Below, piece after piece: positions 1-6,757 of a DNA stretch of 10,944 nucleotides. Within the stretch, counting starts at the first letter, position 1. Each line of letters starts with the position of its first letter. The DNA lies in contig JAQUBU010000057.1 of NCBI GenBank assembly GCA_028686565.1, positions 1 to 10,944 of the forward strand, given 5' to 3'. The notes under the pieces are model-generated. The model saw only the letters and a list, made by a program, of their open reading frames with translations, was not told the DNA's origin and ran no database searches. The translations under genes and the position numbers were made by a program. This stretch comes from Syntrophomonadaceae bacterium. Its GTDB lineage: Bacteria > Bacillota > Syntrophomonadia > Syntrophomonadales > Syntrophomonadaceae.

Positions 1-155
1 CCGGATTGGAGTGAAATAATATCTCCTATTTTTACTTCGCTGGATGGTTTGGCTATTCTATCATTAATCATAACTCGTTCACTATCCGCAAAGTCACGCG
101 CAACCGAACGCCTCTTTATTATCCTGGATACCTTGAGGAATTTGTCCAGGCGCAT
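1..155 (-). CDS. rqcP: RqcP/YabO-type S4 RNA-binding protein (3' part outside window)
   Basis: This is the first 51 codons of a gene that runs off the left edge. The protein begins MRLDKFLKVSRIIKRR and continues with VARDFADSERVMIND and AKPSSEVKIGDIISL, the typical S4 (alpha-L) RNA-binding fold of the RqcP/YabO family (about 80-90 residues in full). RqcP works with RqcH in ribosome-associated quality control: it binds the 50S subunit with a peptidyl-tRNA-blocked nascent chain and supports addition of C-terminal alanine tails. The ATG lies one base after the hup stop codon, so translation is probably coupled to hup. The place after spoVT, yabM and mazG matches the Bacillus yabO locus, where yabP, yabQ and divIC follow; those would be outside this window. 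The family assignment is secure from the N-terminus and the context. Confidence 0.9.
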   Translation of the reverse strand, partial: MRLDKFLKVSRIIKRRSVARDFADSERVMINDRIAKPSSEVKIGDIISLQS

Positions 156-156
156 T

Positions 157-429
157 TTAGCCTAAAGCATCTTTCAATGCTTTCCCTGCTTTAAAGGCGG
201 GAACTTTATTGGCCGGAATATCAATCTCAGCACCGGTTTGAGGGTTTCTTCCTTTTCTGGCTTGCCTTTCGCGAACTTCAAAAGTTCCAAAACCTATCAA
301 CTGCACCTTGTCATCTGCTTTCAACGCTCCCTCAACAGTGGCGAAAAAAGCGTTTACAACTTTTTCTACATCCTTTTTAGTCATACTTGTCTGGGCAGCA
401 ACCTGTCCTACTAATTCAGTTTTATTCAA
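157..429 (-). CDS. hup: DNA-binding protein HU (probable TTG start)
   Basis: This encodes a 90-residue HU, a homodimeric nucleoid-compacting protein that bends DNA. The sequence starts MNKTELVGQVAAQ, the standard HU N-terminus. The beta-arm signature GFGTFEVRERQARKGRNPQT is at residues about 47-66, followed by the conserved IPANKVPAFKAGKALKDAL tail, so it is full length. Start choice: an ATG at 435-433 is only 3 bases from the Shine-Dalgarno sequence AAGGAGG (445-439). A TTG at 429-427 is 9 bases away and gives exactly the canonical MNKTEL start, so TTG is preferred. Longer upstream in-frame extensions carry no HU homology. rqcP follows after one base, and mazG lies 211 bases upstream. In Bacillus subtilis hup is not in the yabO locus, but this placement is familiar in clostridial genomes. 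Family is certain; only the start codon is inferred. Confidence 0.95.
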   Translation of the reverse strand: MNKTELVGQVAAQTSMTKKDVEKVVNAFFATVEGALKADDKVQLIGFGTFEVRERQARKGRNPQTGAEIDIPANKVPAFKAGKALKDALG

Positions 430-438
430 GAACATATC

Positions 439-445
439 CCTCCTT
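439..445 (-). promoter_or_regulatory. hup ribosome binding site that decides the start
   Basis: Reads AAGGAGG on the minus strand. Spacing is 3 bases to the ATG at 435 and 9 bases to the TTG at 429, which favours the TTG as the HU start. Confidence 0.75.
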
Positions 446-562
446 ATTAGTTTTGGTATATTGTGGCTATTCGCCGCAGCTTCATAATATCCTTTTTTTA
501 AGTACAAAAATCTTGGCTTAATTTAGCATCGGAAGAAACCGCGGAGCAGTTTCCCCCGCACC

Positions 563-605
563 GCGGCAAGGAGGCGAGGCATAAAACCTGCCGCTTGTTT
601 TGTTA
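563..605 (+). repeat. Imperfect hairpin with T-rich tail in the mazG-hup gap
   Basis: GCGGCAAGG (563-571) pairs with CCTGCCGC (587-594) with one bulged base, and TTGTTTTGTTA follows on the plus strand. It looks like a weak intrinsic terminator facing right, but no plus-strand gene precedes it. It could stop antisense transcription or be a degenerate repeat. The 211-base mazG-hup gap also contains two CCGCGG palindromes (539-544 and 561-566) and no recognisable coding sequence. Confidence 0.25.
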
Positions 606-611
606 ATGGGA

Positions 612-635
612 CCCCGACCGCTTAAAAAGCTGGGG
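612..635. repeat. Short inverted repeat just after mazG
   Basis: CCCC (612-615) pairs with GGGG (632-635), enclosing GCTT (620-623) paired with AAGC (627-630) around an AAA loop. It lies 5 bases beyond the mazG stop. With no U-run on the mazG transcript side it is a poor terminator. The GGGACCCC and TGGGGAC flanks resemble the short GTCCCC-type intergenic repeats scattered in some Bacillota, but only one copy is visible here. Confidence 0.3.
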
Positions 636-640
636 ACATA

Positions 641-1408
641 TTATAATCCCCTGGCTTTAGCTTCATCCCAAATGGAATCCATTTCCTCCAGGCTTAGTTC
701 CTTGATCTCACGACCCGATTCTTTGGCTTTTGCTTCTATGTAGTTAAACCGACAGGTAAATTTGTCATTACAGGCTTGTAACGCCTGTTCAGGTTCAATA
801 TCTTTAAATCTTGCAATATTAACCAGCGCAAAGAAAATATCACCCATCTCCTCTGCGCACTCATCATTATTGCCGGCCTGACAAAATTCTCGAACCTCCT
901 CCTGAAGCTTGTCCAGGGCACCATCAACACTGGGCCAGTCAAAACCTACCCGAGCTGCCTTTTCCTGCATTAAAACCGCTCGCAGCAAAGCTGGCAAACT
1001 TTTAGGAATTCCTTCTAAAAGGCTGTTCTTTCCCTCCTTTTTTTTGAAATCCTCCCAGTTATCCATCACATCGTTGCTGGTCTTCAAATCCATCTCGGCA
1101 AATACATGAGGGTGGCGCTGAATCATTTTATTTTCTACTGTTTTAGCTACTGCTGCAAAGTCAAAGTGCCCCTCGCGCTTGGCCAGAGCAGCGTGAAAGA
1201 CTACCTGTAATAGTAAGTCTCCCAATTCTTCCTGTAGTTTATTCATATCCTGGCTATTAATGGCTTCGATTACTTCATAGCTTTCTTCCACAAGGTATCT
1301 CTGCAATGATTCATGGGTCTGTTCCCGGTCCCATGGACAGCCGTCCGGCGCCAGCAGCCGGTTCATTACTTCAATTAAGTCTTCAATCGCTTTTCCGCTG
1401 GTGGTCAT
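641..1408 (-). CDS. mazG: Nucleoside triphosphate pyrophosphohydrolase MazG
   Basis: This is a 255-residue two-domain all-alpha MazG protein that hydrolyses (d)NTPs to NMPs and pyrophosphate, with roles in nucleotide-pool sanitation. The first domain starts with LLAPDGCPWDREQTHESL and carries the metal-binding pattern EESYE (41-45) and EELGD (60-64) before LLLQVVFHAALA. The second domain repeats it with QEEVREF (169-175) and EEMGD (186-190) ahead of IFFALVNIARF. Both acidic sets look intact. Length matches E. coli MazG (263 residues). Unlike Bacillus YabN, which sits at the same locus, there is no N-terminal tetrapyrrole-methylase domain. The start ATG is preceded by AAAGGGGTG at suitable distance. 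The upstream flippase gene stops 26 bases before the start, so the two genes are probably cotranscribed. Confidence 0.96.
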   Translation of the reverse strand: MTTSGKAIEDLIEVMNRLLAPDGCPWDREQTHESLQRYLVEESYEVIEAINSQDMNKLQEELGDLLLQVVFHAALAKREGHFDFAAVAKTVENKMIQRHPHVFAEMDLKTSNDVMDNWEDFKKKEGKNSLLEGIPKSLPALLRAVLMQEKAARVGFDWPSVDGALDKLQEEVREFCQAGNNDECAEEMGDIFFALVNIARFKDIEPEQALQACNDKFTCRFNYIEAKAKESGREIKELSLEEMDSIWDEAKARGL

Positions 1409-1434
1409 CTCAACACCCCTTTAATTTCCCAAGC

Positions 1435-2988
1435 TTATGCTTGGCTAAATATCCTCTTTATCATATTTATGTCCAGTTCCTTGACTATAAATAGCAGAAA
1501 TCCATATATTACTACTCCGCTGCACATGGCTATAAGAGTTGCCAGATGAGATTTTATATCCGCACCTATGAGCAAATGGTAAGTCAAATATGCTGCTGCC
1601 CCCATTACAACAGTTACCAATCCTATCCTTATTAGACGGCCGTATTCATATCTGACCCCGGTTATTTTTTTAAGATATATAATATTTAACAACGAGCCTA
1701 TGGTAAATGCCAGTACCGTACCAATAGCTGCACCTTTGATGTTAAGTGCGGGAACTGCGGTGAGAGTGTAATTAAAAATCACCTTGAATATTCCGGTAAT
1801 AATCAAGTTGCGCATTGCTATTTCCGGCCGTCCTATACCCTGTAATCCAGCACTGGATAATTGAAAGGCAGCCAGGGCAATGCAGGAAAAGGCCAGCGGT
1901 TCAAGCGGCAGCCCTGCACTGGGGGTGGCATAAAGCAAATCGCATATTTGATAAGCAAGTACATAAAGACCAGCCGCACAGGGAAAGGATATTATCATTC
2001 CGGCTCTTAAACCGTAGTTTAATCTTTCATTTAAAAGACGTCCATTATTGCTGGCCAGCGCTTCCGAAACGGCTGGAACCAGGCTGGTAGCTATGGATAT
2101 GGTAAATATTGTGGGCAAACCGATGAGTATCGCTGCCATACCTGAAAGCTCTCCATATAGAGATGTCGACTGCGAAGTAGTATATCCAAGTGCCAGCAGG
2201 CGGCCGGGAACTATTATGGCATCAAGCATCTGAACCAGAGGCAAGACCACTGCCCCAAAAGAAACTGGAATTGCCAGGCGCACCATCTCACGGGCCAGAT
2301 CGACTGACTTGGTTCCGGTATATACGAGCTGCTCGCCAGATTTTTTCTGCATTCTTTGGAAACGGTAATAATAAAAAATTAGTACTATTAAGCCAAATAC
2401 CCCGCCCACCATAGCTCCAAAGGTAGCCCCCGCTGCGGCATATTCCAATCCCCGCGGAAACAGCAAAAAGGCCAGACATAAAACCGCAGTTACCCGGAAT
2501 AACTGTTCTATGACCTGGGAAACCGCCGTCGGTATCATGGACTGGTGACCTTGAAAGTAGCCGCGAAATACTGACATCAGGCTGGAAAAAAAGATAGCGG
2601 GTGCTACTGCCAGTATAGGATAATAAGCCCTGGGTTCATGCAGAACCTGATTGGCTAAGAAATGAGCTGATTGCATGACCAAAAGAGTTAAGAACAAGCC
2701 AAAAACCAAAAGCATTAATAATGATACCCTAAATATTTTTTTGCTGTCCCCGGTATAACCCTGGGTTTCATTTTTTGAAACCAGTACCGATATGGCTACC
2801 GGAACTCCTGCCGTTGCAAGGGCCAGAATGGTGGTGTAAATAGGATAGGCCATCTGATAAAGGCCCATCCCCTCTCCCCCAATAAGGCGTGCCAGGGGAA
2901 TTCGATATATGGCACCCATTATCTTGCTGATAGCACCAGCGATACTAAGAATTAAAGCACCTTTTAAAAAGTGTTGCCCCTTTACCAT
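1435..2988 (-). CDS. yabM: YabM/SpoVB-type polysaccharide or lipid-linked precursor flippase (MOP superfamily)
   Basis: This is a 517-residue integral membrane protein with about 14 hydrophobic segments, in the MVF/SpoVB branch of the MOP exporter superfamily, whose members flip lipid-linked sugar or peptidoglycan precursors across the membrane. The N-terminus holds the family block SKIMGAIYRIPL followed by GGEGMGLYQMAYPIY and GVPVAISVLVSK (residues about 21-72). Later family features include FRGYFQGHQSMIPTAVSQ and the C-terminal half GLQGIGRPEIAMRN. The start at 2988 is chosen because GGAGG (2999-2995) lies 6 bases upstream; two in-frame ATGs further upstream either precede or overlap that site, and the residues they add are not family-like. 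The position between spoVT and mazG equals that of yabM in Bacillus. The substrate is unknown; MurJ, SpoVB and YabM homologues cannot be separated with certainty by eye, so the symbol rests on synteny. Confidence 0.88.
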   Translation of the reverse strand: MVKGQHFLKGALILSIAGAISKIMGAIYRIPLARLIGGEGMGLYQMAYPIYTTILALATAGVPVAISVLVSKNETQGYTGDSKKIFRVSLLMLLVFGLFLTLLVMQSAHFLANQVLHEPRAYYPILAVAPAIFFSSLMSVFRGYFQGHQSMIPTAVSQVIEQLFRVTAVLCLAFLLFPRGLEYAAAGATFGAMVGGVFGLIVLIFYYYRFQRMQKKSGEQLVYTGTKSVDLAREMVRLAIPVSFGAVVLPLVQMLDAIIVPGRLLALGYTTSQSTSLYGELSGMAAILIGLPTIFTISIATSLVPAVSEALASNNGRLLNERLNYGLRAGMIISFPCAAGLYVLAYQICDLLYATPSAGLPLEPLAFSCIALAAFQLSSAGLQGIGRPEIAMRNLIITGIFKVIFNYTLTAVPALNIKGAAIGTVLAFTIGSLLNIIYLKKITGVRYEYGRLIRIGLVTVVMGAAAYLTYHLLIGADIKSHLATLIAMCSGVVIYGFLLFIVKELDINMIKRIFSQA

Positions 2989-2994
2989 CTTTAT

Positions 2995-2999
2995 CCTCC
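2995..2999 (-). promoter_or_regulatory. Flippase-gene ribosome binding site that decides the start
   Basis: GGAGG on the minus strand, 6 bases before the ATG at 2988. The alternative in-frame ATG at 3009 would place this site inside the coding sequence. Confidence 0.8.
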
Positions 3000-3016
3000 C
3001 CGAATTCATGAGGCTT

Positions 3017-3025
3017 ATTATAACA
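3017..3025 (-). promoter_or_regulatory. Extended -10 promoter element for the flippase-mazG genes
   Basis: Reads TGTTATAAT on the minus strand, a perfect TGnTATAAT extended -10 element for the vegetative sigma factor. It predicts a start near 3010, about 20 bases before the start codon. No good TTGACA box lies 17 bases upstream, which is tolerated with an extended -10. It suggests that the flippase gene and downstream genes are transcribed in growing cells independently of spoVT. Confidence 0.5.
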
Positions 3026-3169
3026 TAATTTAATTTTTGGCGACACAGCACAACAAGTGCTGGTCCGCGGCCCCTTTCGCTTGCTCCCCTTCGTTATATC
3101 CTTTAGCTTAAAGAAACGAGGGATATATTTTCACTTTATTAATAGCCAGAAATAATGGCACACCACAAA

Positions 3170-3200
3170 GAAGCGATCTTATTTAGAATAAGACCGCTTC
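3170..3200 (-). terminator. Probable terminator hairpin after spoVT
   Basis: GAAGCG..TCTTATT (3170-3183) pairs with AATAAGA..CGCTTC (3187-3200) around a 3-base loop. That is a 14-bp stem in which the single non-Watson-Crick position (3176/3194) is a G-U wobble only in the minus-strand transcript. It begins 14 bases past the spoVT stop. The 3' tail CTTTGTGG is only weakly U-rich, so termination may be partial. Confidence 0.6.
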
Positions 3201-3214
3201 TCCAAACAGCTTGA

Positions 3215-3778
3215 CTACTGTTCCATTTGCTTGGCTAGAAAGCCGGCCGCAGTTTCGGCAAGCTTTACTTCCATCTCTCCCATCTTTATTCCCGGTTCTT
3301 TAGTGACCAAAAGAACTGCTCCAATGGGATCTCCCTGGGTTATGATAGGTGCTATCACCTGTGACCTGATGGTATATTCCCGATCATCATTCTGAATAAC
3401 ATGAAAATTATCATCATCCGGAGTTTCCAATTCATTCATTATCAATGTAGTTCTTTCCTCGATTGACCTCTCAATCGCCTTGCCAACAGCTTTGCTCAAA
3501 AATTCCCTTTTGTTGGCTCCGGCAACTGCAATAATTACATCCCGGTCCGCAATCATTGAAATATGACCAATGGTTTCGTTAAGTGAATCAGCATATTCTT
3601 TAGCAAAATCCCCCAGTTCTCCAATGGGTGAATATTTCTTTAAAATAACCTCACCTTCACGGTCAACAAAGATCTCTAGAGGGTCACCCTCACGAATGCG
3701 TAACGTTCTGCGTATTTCCTTGGGAATAACAACCCGGCCCAGGTCGTCTATCCGGCGAACAATTCCTGTTGCTTTCAT
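3215..3778 (-). CDS. spoVT: Stage V sporulation protein T (forespore transcription regulator)
   Basis: This encodes 187 residues, close to Bacillus subtilis SpoVT (178). The N-terminal AbrB-type swapped-hairpin DNA-binding domain is clear: MKATGIVRRIDDLGRVVIPK, then EIRRTLRIREGDPLEIF and EVILKKY (to residue about 49). The rest (about 55-180) is the GAF-like sensor domain of SpoVT. SpoVT acts in the forespore at the late sporulation stage, activating or repressing sigma-G-dependent genes including germinant-receptor operons. The ATG is 11 bases after AAAAGGAGG. A sigma-G-like promoter (3834-3864) lies upstream and a hairpin follows the stop. The gene is divergent from a germinant-receptor cluster beginning at 4004, an arrangement consistent with regulator and targets side by side. 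Confidence 0.96.
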   Translation of the reverse strand: MKATGIVRRIDDLGRVVIPKEIRRTLRIREGDPLEIFVDREGEVILKKYSPIGELGDFAKEYADSLNETIGHISMIADRDVIIAVAGANKREFLSKAVGKAIERSIEERTTLIMNELETPDDDNFHVIQNDDREYTIRSQVIAPIITQGDPIGAVLLVTKEPGIKMGEMEVKLAETAAGFLAKQMEQ

Positions 3779-3833
3779 TTTACTCTATCCCTCCTTTTAA
3801 AGAATGTTTAAGACCTTCTTTATTTCTCATTGA

Positions 3834-3864
3834 TAGTATATAACTCAAAATCCCCTTTTATTCA
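3834..3864 (-). promoter_or_regulatory. Sigma-G-type forespore promoter of spoVT
   Basis: On the minus strand TGAATA (3864-3859) is followed after 18 bases by TATACTA (3840-3834). The Bacillus sigma-G consensus is about TGAATA, 17-18 bases, CATACTA, so 12 of 13 positions match. The predicted start lies near 3827, giving a leader of about 50 bases with AAAAGGAGG before the spoVT ATG. Bacillus subtilis spoVT is itself sigma-G dependent. The TATACT box could also serve the vegetative sigma factor, but no matching -35 box is present. Confidence 0.65.
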
Positions 3865-4003
3865 CTTTTTACCATCAAGCCCAAAAATAATTTGGTCTGC
3901 GATATGTTTTTAAATAAAAGTGGAAACCAAACTAAATTTAACTAATTATAAGTACTTATTATGGTCACAATAAGGAAATAGAGAAAACAAGGTGGTATTA
4001 TAA

Positions 4004-5110
4004 ATGAAGATGACAAATTTCCAGCTCTTTTGTCTGCTGCTTTTATTGATTGCTCCGGTAGCTTATTTGGAAACACCCCATTTAATTATGCACACAGCTT
4101 TCAACAACTCCTGGCTGGCAGCTTTAGTGGCAATTATTCCCGGGCTTTTATTAGTATATATGTATTGCCATATCATTAATAAAAGCAGCCAGCCTTTTCC
4201 TCTGCTTCTAAACGAACACCTTGGTATTGCCCTGGGAAAGATACTGGGCGTTGCTTATATTTTCCTCTTTATCCTGGTTACCAGTTATACCTTGCGGCTA
4301 TTTATTGAATTCATGAAAATGAACGTTTTGCCAGCTACCCCTATAAGTGTTTTCATCGGGGTTTTACTCTTTATCGGCTTTGCCGCTATAAAAACAGGTC
4401 TGGAAAATATTGCCCGAGTGAGCGAGATACTTGTATTAATCGGAGTACCCTTTAGTTATATTATTGTAATAATAGCGATTGCAAATAATTTTCATATCGA
4501 CCGGCTTTTGCCTGTCGGCTATATAAACTATAAATCCTTTGGTATGGGTGTATTACTGGGATCATATGTCTTAGGTAAAATGATGCCGGTTTTAAGCCTG
4601 GCTTTTTTGCTTGACAATAAGAAAGAAGCTCGGAATGCCATGAACAAAGCTCTGTTTGTTCATATTCCGCTCACTGTTATAACTGCTCTGGGCCTGGTTG
4701 TCACTCTGGGAACCATTCCTTCCCTGTCCTTTACCTTCCCCACCTTCAATATGGTTCGATTGGCCAGAGTCGGAATCTTTGTCCAGAATCTGGATATCAT
4801 ATTTATCAGTATATGGATAATGGGCATTTTCGCTGCAGTAACAATTCCCTGGTTTATGGCTTGCTTTGTTACCCAAAAAGTATTTAATCTGCGCGATTAT
4901 CGTTTTTTAGCTGCTCCCAGCACCCTGATTATAGGTATTTTTTCAATAACCATCAGCCGCAATAATCTCGAAACGCTTATTTGGAGCATGTATATTATTC
5001 CTCCCTTATACTCTATCTTCTTTATTGGAATCCCTTTCATCATATTTATCATTACTTTGTTCAAGCCTTATCCTGAAAAGACTGTGCCGGAGCCAATTGA
5101 TCAAAGTTAA
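4004..5110 (+). CDS. gerAB: Germinant receptor B subunit, GerAB-type permease (copy B1)
   Basis: This is a 368-residue, about 10-helix membrane protein of the spore germination GerAB family (APC superfamily fold), placed in the inner spore membrane, where B subunits bind or sense germinant. Family landmarks are MTNFQLFCLLLLLIAP at the N-terminus, GLENIARVSEIL (132-143) and FPTFNMVRLARVGIF..NLD (245-264) ahead of a tryptophan-containing helix. The ATG has AAGGTGG 8 bases upstream. It is the first gene of the plus-strand cluster; gerAA follows after 78 bases, which include a small TGCTT/AAGCA hairpin (5117-5130). No convincing sigma-G promoter was found before it; TGGAAA (3921) and AATTATA (3944) with 17-base spacing is only a weak candidate. 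The germinant cannot be predicted. Only moderate similarity to the second B subunit at 9851 is visible, mainly at the family landmarks. Confidence 0.93.
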   Translation: MKMTNFQLFCLLLLLIAPVAYLETPHLIMHTAFNNSWLAALVAIIPGLLLVYMYCHIINKSSQPFPLLLNEHLGIALGKILGVAYIFLFILVTSYTLRLFIEFMKMNVLPATPISVFIGVLLFIGFAAIKTGLENIARVSEILVLIGVPFSYIIVIIAIANNFHIDRLLPVGYINYKSFGMGVLLGSYVLGKMMPVLSLAFLLDNKKEARNAMNKALFVHIPLTVITALGLVVTLGTIPSLSFTFPTFNMVRLARVGIFVQNLDIIFISIWIMGIFAAVTIPWFMACFVTQKVFNLRDYRFLAAPSTLIIGIFSITISRNNLETLIWSMYIIPPLYSIFFIGIPFIIFIITLFKPYPEKTVPEPIDQS

Positions 5111-5188
5111 AGTGACTGCTTGCATAAGCATGGGATTCATGGCTAAAACTAGCATTGGCTTCAAATGTACTTTTAATGGAGGATATCT

Positions 5189-6757
5189 ATGCGCTATATA
5201 AGTAAGAAAACCCAGCCGGAGGCAAAATCTCCCCATGAATTGGTTGAACAGGCACTAAGCCCCCAGATGGCTACAACTTTGGAGCAGCTCCGCTTGATAC
5301 TAAAAGGATGTTCCGATCTGGTTATCAAGCAATTTCAGTTTGCTCAACCGGCTGTCCATGGAGCTATACTTTATTTTGACGGGCTGGTGGATAGAAAGGA
5401 AATAGAGGAGAACCTGCTCAAGCCCTTGCTGCTGGAATTGAATATGCAGAATAATGCGGCAGCTAACCTCAAAGAACCCAACATTCTAGGCTTTATCCAG
5501 AATAATATCCTTACCCTGGCCGAATTGAAAACATTGTCTACCTTACAGGAGATATGCCATCATATAGGCTCAGGAGATACCGTTTTGCTGATTGACGGCT
5601 ATGAACAGGGCCTGGCTGCGGGAACCCGTTCCTGGGCAGGCCGAGCCATACAAACTCCCGAAAATGAAGTTACTGTATATGGCCCCAAAGAAGGTTTTTG
5701 TGAAACTCTGCGTTTTAATACTGCACTGCTCAGAAGAAGGATTAAATCGAGTAATTTTAAAATGGAGTCCATGGTTTTAGGAAGAATTAGCAAAACTGAC
5801 ATAGTAATTTGCTATATAGACAATATTGCTCCCCCCGGGATGGTTGCCGAGATAAAAGAGCGCCTGGGCAAAATTGATATAGATGCTGTCCTGGATACCG
5901 GCTATCTGGCAGAGTTAATAGATGAAAATAAATGGTCTATTTTTACCCAGACCGAACATACCGAAAAACCGGACCGGGTATGCGGGCAACTCCTGGAAGG
6001 AAAAGTGTGCATCATGGCTGATGGCACACCTATGGCTTTGGTATTGCCTGTTTCTTTCCCTGAATACATGATTTCTCCCGAAGATTATTATGTTCGCTTT
6101 ATCCCGGCTTCGCTTTTCAGAATATTGCGTTTTATGGCTTTTGTAATGGCTCTTTTATTACCTTCTTTATATATAGCGATTATAACCTATCATCATGAAA
6201 TGATACCCACTCCGCTTTTGTTAACCATCGCTGCAACTAGAGAAGGAATTCCTTTCCCTGCTTTTGTGGAAGCTCTTTTACTGGATGCTACTTTTGAACT
6301 GCTGCGCGAGGCTGGTCTGCGCCTGCCCCGCGCCGTAGGCCCGGCGGTAAGTATTGTCGGTGCGTTAATTATCGGTGATGCCGCTGTACGCGCCGGGCTG
6401 GTTTCCACTCCCATGGTCGTGGTAATCGCTTTCACCGGCATAGCCTCATTTGTAACTCCTTCCTATAATGCGGGAATAATAATTCGCATAGCCCGCTTTG
6501 GCTTCCTCTTTGCTGCTGGTATGCTAGGTTTTTTGGGGATTATTATCGCGCTGATTTTGATGGGGCTCAGGATGGCGTCGCTTTCTTCCTTTGGACTTCC
6601 TTATCTATGGCCTATAGCACCTTTGAATGTGAGTTACCTGGGCGACATTTTAGTACGCCGCCCCTGGTTCAGCAACATTAAACGCCCTTATATGTCAGGA
6701 ATGAAAAATGTGGTGCGCCAGGTTCCCAAGAACGAAGACGGGGGCCAGCAGTTATGA
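5189..6757 (+). CDS. gerAA: Germinant receptor A subunit, GerAA family
   Basis: This is a 522-residue spore germination receptor A subunit. Residues 1 to about 305 form the soluble N-terminal region, with GCSDLVIKQF (40-49), YGPKEGFCETLRFNTALLRRR (164-184), GRISKTDIVICYI (198-210), ERLGKIDIDAVLDTGYL (224-240) and LLEGKVCIMADGTP (268-281). After SPEDYYVRF come about five membrane segments (310-460) with the strongly conserved REGIPFPAFVEALLLDATFE (351-370), LLREAGLRLPRAVG and SIVGALIIGDAAVRAGLVS. A subunits are known to form multimeric rings thought to release ions on germinant sensing. GGAGG lies 6 bases before the ATG. The stop overlaps the following C-subunit start (ATGA), so the two are translationally coupled. 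It is the only A subunit in the window. All family blocks are intact. Confidence 0.97.
   Translation: MRYISKKTQPEAKSPHELVEQALSPQMATTLEQLRLILKGCSDLVIKQFQFAQPAVHGAILYFDGLVDRKEIEENLLKPLLLELNMQNNAAANLKEPNILGFIQNNILTLAELKTLSTLQEICHHIGSGDTVLLIDGYEQGLAAGTRSWAGRAIQTPENEVTVYGPKEGFCETLRFNTALLRRRIKSSNFKMESMVLGRISKTDIVICYIDNIAPPGMVAEIKERLGKIDIDAVLDTGYLAELIDENKWSIFTQTEHTEKPDRVCGQLLEGKVCIMADGTPMALVLPVSFPEYMISPEDYYVRFIPASLFRILRFMAFVMALLLPSLYIAIITYHHEMIPTPLLLTIAATREGIPFPAFVEALLLDATFELLREAGLRLPRAVGPAVSIVGALIIGDAAVRAGLVSTPMVVVIAFTGIASFVTPSYNAGIIIRIARFGFLFAAGMLGFLGIIIALILMGLRMASLSSFGLPYLWPIAPLNVSYLGDILVRRPWFSNIKRPYMSGMKNVVRQVPKNEDGGQQL

Noticed and set aside
3087..3123. Second hairpin between spoVT and the flippase gene (CCC.TCGTT with AACGAGGG and CTTTA with TAAAG)
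   Set aside because: The stem is interrupted by an internal loop and a bulge, and there is no link to a specific transcript; too weak to list.
3921..3950. Possible sigma-G promoter for the ger cluster (TGGAAA, 17 bases, AATTATA)
   Set aside because: Only about 8 of 13 consensus positions match, and similar weak pairs occur elsewhere in this AT-rich leader, so it is not listed as a promoter.
5599..5802. Antisense open frame within gerAA
   Set aside because: It lies wholly inside a certain GerAA coding sequence and has no recognisable domain; the same applies to the other antisense frames across the ger and flippase genes.
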